From Paenibacillus_I sp035510375 (GTDB lineage: Bacteria; Bacillota; Bacilli; Paenibacillales; Paenibacillaceae): a stretch of DNA of 64,000 nucleotides. Of this stretch, positions 59,501 to 64,000 are shown piece after piece. The notes beneath the pieces were generated by a model. The model ran no database searches and had not been told where the DNA came from. It saw only the letters and a list, made by a program, of their open reading frames with translations. Within the stretch, counting starts at the first letter, position 1. Every line of letters begins with the position of its first letter. The translations under genes were made by a program, and so were the position numbers. The stretch lies in the NCBI RefSeq assembly GCF_035510375.1, contig NZ_DATKHG010000006.1. One strand, 5' to 3'.

Positions 59501-60876
59501 GTTTCGAACCGGTCGATTTCCTTGCCCTCGCGCATTCTGACGCCGGCGAGCTCAATGATCTTGCTGTTGATGATCGACAGGCCGGTCGTCTCAATGTCGA
59601 ACACGACGTATTCGGCGGTCTGCAAATCCTCCACGCGCGCATTCAGCACCATCGGCACCGCGTCGTTGACGACATTGGCCTCGACGCCGAACAGCACCTT
59701 GATGCCGTTCTTTTTGGCCGCCTTGTACGCGTCCGGATAACACTGCACGTTGGCGTGGTCGGTAACGGCGATCGCCGGGTGTCCCCATTTGGCCGCCGTC
59801 TTGATATAAGTATCGACCGGGGTCACCGCGTCCATCGTGCTCATCGTCGTGTGCAAATGGAATTCCACGCGCTTCTCCTCCGCGTCGTCCTTCCGTTCGG
59901 GCGGGGCCTTTACCTCATGCAGATCGTTCGGCATCATGACAAGCTCGGGCTCCGTCATGAACCGATCGTACTCGACGCGCCCGCGGGCCCGGATCCATTT
60001 GCCGTTGGCGAGCAGACTGAGGACTTTCACATCCTCCTTCGTCTTGGCGAACATCTTCATCATGATCGAATCGGTAAAGTCCGTAACATTGAAGGTGAAA
60101 AGCGTGCTTCCGTTGCGAAGCTCCTTCTGCTCGAGGCCGAAAACGGCGCCCTGTACGGTCACCTTTTTCTCCTCTTCCGTCACCCGCATGATCGGCACCG
60201 GCTCCTCGCGGATGTCATAGCCGACGATCAGGCGCTCGTTCTCGGGCCCCCCGGCGGGCGGAGCTTCCGACACGACGCTGGCCATCATCGCCTGGACGAC
60301 CTCCCGCTCCTCCTGCTCCCGCTTCTGGTTGAACGCTTCGTAGGCCTCCTGGCGCGATTCGCCGGCTTCGAGGGCCGTCAGCTTGATCTTGCACGTCCGT
60401 TTGAAATAACGCTCGAAGAACCGGACGGCCGCCTCGTCGATTTTTTTCTTGCGCGCCAGCTCCAGCCCCATATTGTCCAGCAAAGTCAACGTCAGCAGAT
60501 CGGCCTCCGCCTGCAGCCGCGCCTTGCCGAGCCAGCCGTTGACCGACACCATCTCCTGCGTCGCCCAGTCGACGAAGTGCTCCCAATATGCGCTCGCCAC
60601 CTCATGCGTGCGCACCTCGGGATCGTAGTCGAACACAAAGGCGATATCGGCGATGTGTCCCAGCTTCGACCTGACGCTTTCGCAGAACATCCGGTACACC
60701 TTGTAAGGAAGCAAGGACGTTTTGCGGATGCAAAACGTCCATTCCCGGTTCGCCGCGTTAACGGCCACATGGTCTATGTATCCGTCCGAGAAGTAGGTTA
60801 GTATCACATCGTCCGCCACGTTCGCCTGCTTCAGCAGCAGCTCGAACCGCCGGCGCTTGTCCCCTGTGCTGCTCAT
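56557..60876 (-). CDS. polC: DNA polymerase III alpha subunit, PolC type
   Basis: 1439 residues. Main replicative polymerase of low-GC-type Firmicutes, with built-in proofreading. Order: N-terminal domains, OB fold (PVPIMRVTEEEKKVTVQGAV), split PHP domain (VEFHLHTTMSTMDA, AVTDHANVQCYP), inserted DEDD exonuclease (VFDIETTGLS...HNARFDIGF), second PHP part, zinc-finger cysteines (CLNPDC...SCPDCG), polymerase palm with PDIDLNFSGEYQ, and C-terminal HhH (GDNAARNIAAAREQG). The ATG at 60876 has GGGAGG; the 17-residue longer reading does not. Located between proS and rimP as in B. subtilis. Confidence 0.97.
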   Translation of the reverse strand: MSSTGDKRRRFELLLKQANVADDVILTYFSDGYIDHVAVNAANREWTFCIRKTSLLPYKVYRMFCESVRSKLGHIADIAFVFDYDPEVRTHEVASAYWEHFVDWATQEMVSVNGWLGKARLQAEADLLTLTLLDNMGLELARKKKIDEAAVRFFERYFKRTCKIKLTALEAGESRQEAYEAFNQKREQEEREVVQAMMASVVSEAPPAGGPENERLIVGYDIREEPVPIMRVTEEEKKVTVQGAVFGLEQKELRNGSTLFTFNVTDFTDSIMMKMFAKTKEDVKVLSLLANGKWIRARGRVEYDRFMTEPELVMMPNDLHEVKAPPERKDDAEEKRVEFHLHTTMSTMDAVTPVDTYIKTAAKWGHPAIAVTDHANVQCYPDAYKAAKKNGIKVLFGVEANVVNDAVPMVLNARVEDLQTAEYVVFDIETTGLSIINSKIIELAGVRMREGKEIDRFETFINPHEKIPYHIQQLTNITDDMVKDAPELEPKLREFIEFIGDAVLVAHNARFDIGFIQANCKAIGLPEVANPVLDTLELARFIHPSLKNHRLNTLADKYKISLENHHRAIDDSVALGGVLFGLITDAASRSITGLHQLNDYVGLDFSNSRPFHCNIYALNATGKKNLFKLISMSHTEYFKRVACMPKSKLVELREGLLVISGCEKGEFFETVLNKTEEEAEDVAGFYDVLEIQPVDFYMHLVEKGLVGSRAELEQALRRVCRIGDKLGKPVIATGNVHYLNPRDKIFRDITIHGITGFSPLKDIKKPDAHFRTTAEMLEAFAFLGEEKAREVVIRNTVELAGRFEDFEMFPDKLFTPIIEGADEEIRNTCYDFAKRMYGEPLPQVVVDRLEKELVPIIKYGFSANYLISERLVKKSNADGYLVGSRGSVGSSVVATFLGISEVNPLPAHYICLNPDCKHSEWFLDGSVPSGFDLPDKSCPDCGRPLKGEGQDIPFETFLGFKGDKVPDIDLNFSGEYQPHAHNYTKVLFGEKSVFRAGTIGTVAEKTAYGFAKKYEEDQGKKWRGAELNRLAAGCTGVKRSTGQHPGGIVVVPDYIEVEDITPVQYPADDTSAEWKTTHFDYHAFDANLLKLDILGHDDPTMMRMLQDLTGVDPTTIPMNDPKVMSLFNSTQALGVTAQQIRTPVATYGVPEMGTKFVRQMLEETQPSSFADLLQISGLSHGTGVWLGNAQELIKKGTCNIKTVIGCRDDIMLFLIYKAGMDAGLAFKITESVRKGKGLTPEWIEEMKRCNVPQWYIDSCLRIEYMFPKAHAAAYVISAVRTAYFKLYYPIAYYATYFTVRAEDFDLELLCQGYDAIMKKLIEIEEKGFNATTKEKGMISILEMALEMTARGFSFKPIDLYRSDATRFRIDGDSLIPPFAAIGGIGDNAARNIAAAREQGDFLSVEDFQQKSRASKTIVELLGAMGCFRGLPESNQLSLF

Positions 60877-60908
60877 GCCTTTCCTCCCCATGCAACCCTT
60901 AAAGAAAT

Positions 60909-60949
60909 ACAAAAACAATTCCCCCAAAAGCGGCCTGCACTTTTGGGGG
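60909..60949 (-). terminator. Terminator of proS
   Basis: Stem CCCCCAAAAG / CTTTTGGGGG followed on the minus strand by AATTGTTTTTG, about 30 bp after proS. Confidence 0.85.
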
Positions 60950-60977
60950 AGCCCCGCTGCATATTATTATTCTAGCA

Positions 60978-62426
60978 TCAATAGGCTCTCGCGAAAACCA
61001 CCGTGTGCGCCGCCTTCTCGCCGCATACGAGGCAGGACTCCCGATGCGCGGCCGGCTGGAACGGGATGTTGCGGCTGGTAGCCCCCGTCTCTTCCTTCAC
61101 CTGACGCTCGCAAGCCTCGGAGCCGCACCAGCCGGCTTCGACGAACCCGCGCTTCTGCTCGAGGAACGCCTTCATCTCGTCGAGCGTCTCCAGCGCCTTA
61201 AAATTCTCTTCCTGGAACGACTTCGCCTTCTCGAACATATCGTTGTGGATTTCGTCCAGCATCCGCCGCACTTCCTCCGCCAGGTTGTCCTGGGGCACGA
61301 CGCGCTTCTCGCCGGATATCCGGGATACGAGCACGACGACGCCGTTATCCATATCGCGCGGGCCGAGCTCCAGACGGAGCGGTACGCCGCGCATCTCATA
61401 TTCGTTGAATTTCCAGCCGGGGCTCAGATCGGCGCGGTCGTCGACCCGCACGCGGATGCCGGCCGCCTTAAGGTCCTTGTACAGCTCGTCCACTCTGCCG
61501 ACCACCTGCTCCCTCGTCTTCGGAGGGCCGATCGGGATCATGATGACCTGCGTCGGCGCGACCTTCGGCGGCAGCGCCAGCCCGCGGTCGTCCCCGTGCA
61601 CCATAATGAGCGCGCCGATCAGCCGGGTGCTTACGCCCCACGAAGTCGTATGCGCATGCTGCAGATTGTTGCCGCGGTCCGAAAATCGGATATCGAACGC
61701 CACCGCAAAATTCGTCCCGAGGTAATGCGACGTGCCCGCCTGCACCGCGCGGCCGTCCTTCATCATCGCCTCGATCGAATACGTGTCGACCGCGCCCGCG
61801 AATTTCTCCGAAGGCGTCTTCTGGCCGACGATGACCGGTATGGCGAGGAAGTTCTCGACGAAGTCGCGGTAAATCTCCAGCATCCTCATCGTTTCCTCCC
61901 GCGCTTCCTCCTCATTCTCGTGCGCCGTGTGGCCTTCCTGCCATAGAAATTCGCTCGTCCGCAGGAACGGCAGCGTTCTTTTCTCCCACCGGACGACGTT
62001 CGCCCATTGGTTGATCAGCAGCGGCAGATCGCGGTAAGACTGAATCCATTTCGCGTACATGTGGCCGAACATCGTCTCGGACGTCGGGCGGATCGCCAAA
62101 CGCTCCTCCAGCTTCTCGCCGGCCGCCTCGGTCACCCAAGGCAGCTCCGGATTGAAGCCTTCGACATGCTCCTTCTCCTTCTGGAAGAAGCTTTCCGGAA
62201 TGAACAGCGGGAAATAGGCGTTGCGGTGGCCGGTTTCCTTGAAACGGCGGTCCAGCTCGCGCTGTATGTTTTCCCACAGCTCATAGCCTTCCGGACGGAA
62301 CACGATGCAGCCTCTTACCGGCGAATAGTCCATCAGCTCCGCTTTCTTGATGACGTCGATATACCAACGCGAAAAATCTTCCCCCTGCGGCGTAATTTCC
62401 GTTACGAACCCCTTATCCTTCGACAT
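60978..62426 (-). CDS. proS: Proline-tRNA ligase, eukaryote/archaeal-like (ProS type 3)
   Basis: 482 residues. Class II synthetase charging tRNA-Pro. Class II motifs: RGCIVFRPEGYELWENIQRELDRRF (motif 1 region), RWEKRTLPFLRTSEFLWQEGHTAH (motif 2) and GLALPPKVAPTQVIMIPIG; anticodon-binding domain, then a C-terminal zinc-type segment with WCGSEAC and SCLVCGEKA cysteines, ending in the characteristic FARAY. There is no editing (INS) domain between motifs 2 and 3, unlike the roughly 565-residue bacterial ProRS at this locus in B. subtilis. No T-box leader: only 33 bp separate it from rseP. Confidence 0.95.
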   Translation of the reverse strand: MSKDKGFVTEITPQGEDFSRWYIDVIKKAELMDYSPVRGCIVFRPEGYELWENIQRELDRRFKETGHRNAYFPLFIPESFFQKEKEHVEGFNPELPWVTEAAGEKLEERLAIRPTSETMFGHMYAKWIQSYRDLPLLINQWANVVRWEKRTLPFLRTSEFLWQEGHTAHENEEEAREETMRMLEIYRDFVENFLAIPVIVGQKTPSEKFAGAVDTYSIEAMMKDGRAVQAGTSHYLGTNFAVAFDIRFSDRGNNLQHAHTTSWGVSTRLIGALIMVHGDDRGLALPPKVAPTQVIMIPIGPPKTREQVVGRVDELYKDLKAAGIRVRVDDRADLSPGWKFNEYEMRGVPLRLELGPRDMDNGVVVLVSRISGEKRVVPQDNLAEEVRRMLDEIHNDMFEKAKSFQEENFKALETLDEMKAFLEQKRGFVEAGWCGSEACERQVKEETGATSRNIPFQPAAHRESCLVCGEKAAHTVVFARAY

Positions 62427-62459
62427 ACGCGCCTCCCAATCGGCAATACGGCCTTCGGC

Positions 62460-63737
62460 CTACCCCTGAATCAAATTCAAAATATCGTTGTACGTGACGG
62501 CAAGCATCAGCAGCATCAGCATCGCGAATCCGATGAAATGCACCATGCTTTCCCGGTTCGGATCGACCGGCCGTCCCCGCACCGCTTCCACGCCGAGGAA
62601 AATGAGCCGGCTTCCGTCCAGCGCAGGAATCGGCAGCAGGTTGAAAATACCGAGGTACAGGCTGAGAACCGCCGTCCACGACGTCAGCTGCTCGATGCCT
62701 TGAGCCGCGATCTGACTGGTCACCTGCGCCGTCTTGACCGGCCCGCCAAGGTCGTCGAGCTCGAATTGGCCCAGAATGAGCATTTTGAATCCTTCAAAAA
62801 TGTTGATCGTCATGTTCTTCATCGCCTTCGCGCCGAACGCGAACGTCTCCGTGAAGGTGGCCGCACGGGACGGATAAGCCGGATAAATGCCGACTTTGCC
62901 GACGTTCTCCCCATCCGGAACCGGTGTGATCGAGATGTTGACGGGCTTGCCGTCCCGAATGACGGTCCATTCCATTTGCTTGCCGCCGGAGCTTCCGATC
63001 AGGGCCAGCATTTTATCGACGTCGACGCCGATGTTCTGTCCGTTGATCGTCCGGATTTCATCGCCGACTTTGAGTCCGGCTTTGGCGGCGGGCGATTCCT
63101 TGTCGTCGACGAACGAGCCGACCAGGATCCGGTCCGGATTTTCCATCGGCACGCCGGCCATCTGGATGTACACCATAAACAACGCGAACGCAAGGATGAA
63201 ATTCATAAGCGGCCCGGCAAAAATTGCCAAGGCGCGCTGCCCGACCGTCTTGCTGCCGAATTGGCGGTCGATCGGCGCAATCTGCGTCTCGCGTCCGCGC
63301 GCGATCATAATCGCCGCCGGATGAACGTCATAGCGCTCCCGCTCCCCTTCGACGTGAAGCGCAAGCTTCAGGCTCCGCTCCAGGTCGACGGATTCCACCT
63401 CGCCCCGAATGACGTTGCTGCGTTCGTCCAGCCGATCGAGATAAAGCCGCGTCACCCGGTCATTCACCAGTCTGACCGCTATCGTCTGTCCCGGCTGAAT
63501 TTCCACCGTTTCCGGGTCTTCACCGGCCATGCGCACGAAGCCTCCCGCCGGTATGAGCCGCAGCGTATAACGGGTTTCCCCCCGCTGCACCGAAAACAAT
63601 TTCGGCCCGAAGCCGATGGCGAACTCGCGAACGAGAATGCCCGCGCGCTTCGCAAAATAAAAGTGACCCCATTCGTGAATGGATACGATCACGAAAAAAA
63701 CGAGCACGGTCAAGAGCACAATCTCAACCATTTCCAT
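62460..63737 (-). CDS. rseP: Site-2 intramembrane zinc metalloprotease RseP (RasP/YluC)
   Basis: 425 residues. Cleaves anti-sigma factors and other single-span membrane proteins. Zinc motif HEWGH in IVSIHEWGHFYFAKRAG (about 19-35) in the first helix, second ligand region NLLPIPALDGSR (about 366-377), and a central PDZ domain (ILVGSFVDDKESPAAKAGLKVGDEIRTING). Four hydrophobic helices. The ATG has AGGAGGG. Located between dxr and proS as in B. subtilis rasP. The stretch at about 85-165 (RLVNDRVTRLYLDRLDE...) is a further soluble insertion. Confidence 0.95.
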   Translation of the reverse strand: MEMVEIVLLTVLVFFVIVSIHEWGHFYFAKRAGILVREFAIGFGPKLFSVQRGETRYTLRLIPAGGFVRMAGEDPETVEIQPGQTIAVRLVNDRVTRLYLDRLDERSNVIRGEVESVDLERSLKLALHVEGERERYDVHPAAIMIARGRETQIAPIDRQFGSKTVGQRALAIFAGPLMNFILAFALFMVYIQMAGVPMENPDRILVGSFVDDKESPAAKAGLKVGDEIRTINGQNIGVDVDKMLALIGSSGGKQMEWTVIRDGKPVNISITPVPDGENVGKVGIYPAYPSRAATFTETFAFGAKAMKNMTINIFEGFKMLILGQFELDDLGGPVKTAQVTSQIAAQGIEQLTSWTAVLSLYLGIFNLLPIPALDGSRLIFLGVEAVRGRPVDPNRESMVHFIGFAMLMLLMLAVTYNDILNLIQG

Positions 63738-63838
63738 GTCGTGCGCCCTCCTGTTCGTAACGGCCTGTACTTAGATTATCATTATTCTCCCGGCCGATAC
63801 AAGAGAACCGAAGGCCGCCCCGCGCGGAACGTGTGCCG

Positions 63839-64000
63839 TCACACGGCGGACGCTTCCCGGCGCGCATGCGCGTCGACCTCGGCGATCGCCGCCAAATCCG
63901 GCAGCTCGCATACGGCATGCCTTTCCAATACCGTTTCAATCACCTTTTCAATATCCAGAAAACCGATCCCGCCCTTCAGAAAACGCGCCACGGCCACCTC
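63839..64000 (-). CDS. dxr: 1-deoxy-D-xylulose 5-phosphate reductoisomerase Dxr, C-terminal end only
   Basis: 53 residues and stop codon of a gene entering from the right edge: EVAVARFLKGGIGFLDIEKV then IETVLERHAVCELPDLAAIAEVD. This is the helical C-terminal domain of Dxr, the first committed enzyme of the MEP isoprenoid pathway. The N-terminal NADPH and catalytic domains are outside the window. The dxr-rseP-proS-polC order matches B. subtilis. Confidence 0.9.
   Translation of the reverse strand, partial: EVAVARFLKGGIGFLDIEKVIETVLERHAVCELPDLAAIAEVDAHARREASAV

Noticed and set aside
58123..60801. 892-codon plus-strand open frame
   Set aside because: Antisense shadow of polC; composition rich in Arg, His, Leu and Val with no family resemblance.
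62427..62459. T-box or other aminoacylation-responsive leader before proS
   Set aside because: Only 33 bp lie between rseP and proS, far too short.

Overview
The window is chromosomal core DNA of a high-GC, endospore-forming Firmicute. The gene content and order fit Paenibacillaceae (Paenibacillus or Cohnella type), but I do not name a species. The evidence is the sporulation genes (spoVS, sleB, spoIIIE, spoVFA/spoVFB), AGGAGG-type ribosome binding sites with frequent TTG and GTG starts, recognisable sigma-A, sigma-H, sigma-G and sigma-K promoter elements, and a gene order that closely follows the polC-to-miaB segment of Bacillus subtilis. No rRNA, tRNA, CRISPR array, prophage or transposase was found.

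Almost everything is on the minus strand, so the natural reading order is right to left. From 64000 down: dxr (partial), rseP, proS, polC; the rimP-nusA-ylxR-ylxQ-infB-rbfA-nrnA-truB-ribF translation/RNA operon; rpsO and pnp; ylxY, mlpA, dut; dipicolinate synthase spoVFA-spoVFB, asd, dapG, dapA; rnjB, tepA, ylzJ-like, spoIIIE; sleB; ymfF-ymfH-ymfI-ymfJ-ymfK-rodZ; yajQ; rimO-pgsA-cinA; recA, recX, rny, ymdB, spoVS; a membrane dipeptidase; korA-korB; pduL; miaB-ricA. Compared with B. subtilis, ymxH and ylxP are missing from their usual places, dut and nrnA are present, and proS is the eukaryote/archaeal-like type. The only plus-strand genes are bioY and a DUF421 membrane protein (6480-7870). Left of bioY lies a divergent ECF transporter module (ecfA, then an ecfA-ecfT fusion), two tiny membrane proteins, a secreted copper-amine-oxidase-like/PKD protein and the start of zur.

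Several functions connect. The aspartate pathway (dapG, asd, dapA) feeds dipicolinate synthase, which makes the spore-core chelator. RNA decay and processing is heavily represented: rny, its modulator ricA, rnjB, pnp, nrnA and ymdB. BioY and the ECF energising proteins share one apparent BirA operator, so they probably form a biotin uptake system. The most unusual signal is a pair of related, structured intergenic elements of about 120-130 bp (16147-16265 and 45034-45160). One lies after the rny terminator and before ymdB, the other after the pnp terminator and before ylxY. Conserved single-stranded blocks alternate with arms that differ in sequence but remain self-complementary, which suggests an undescribed structured RNA or repeat family.
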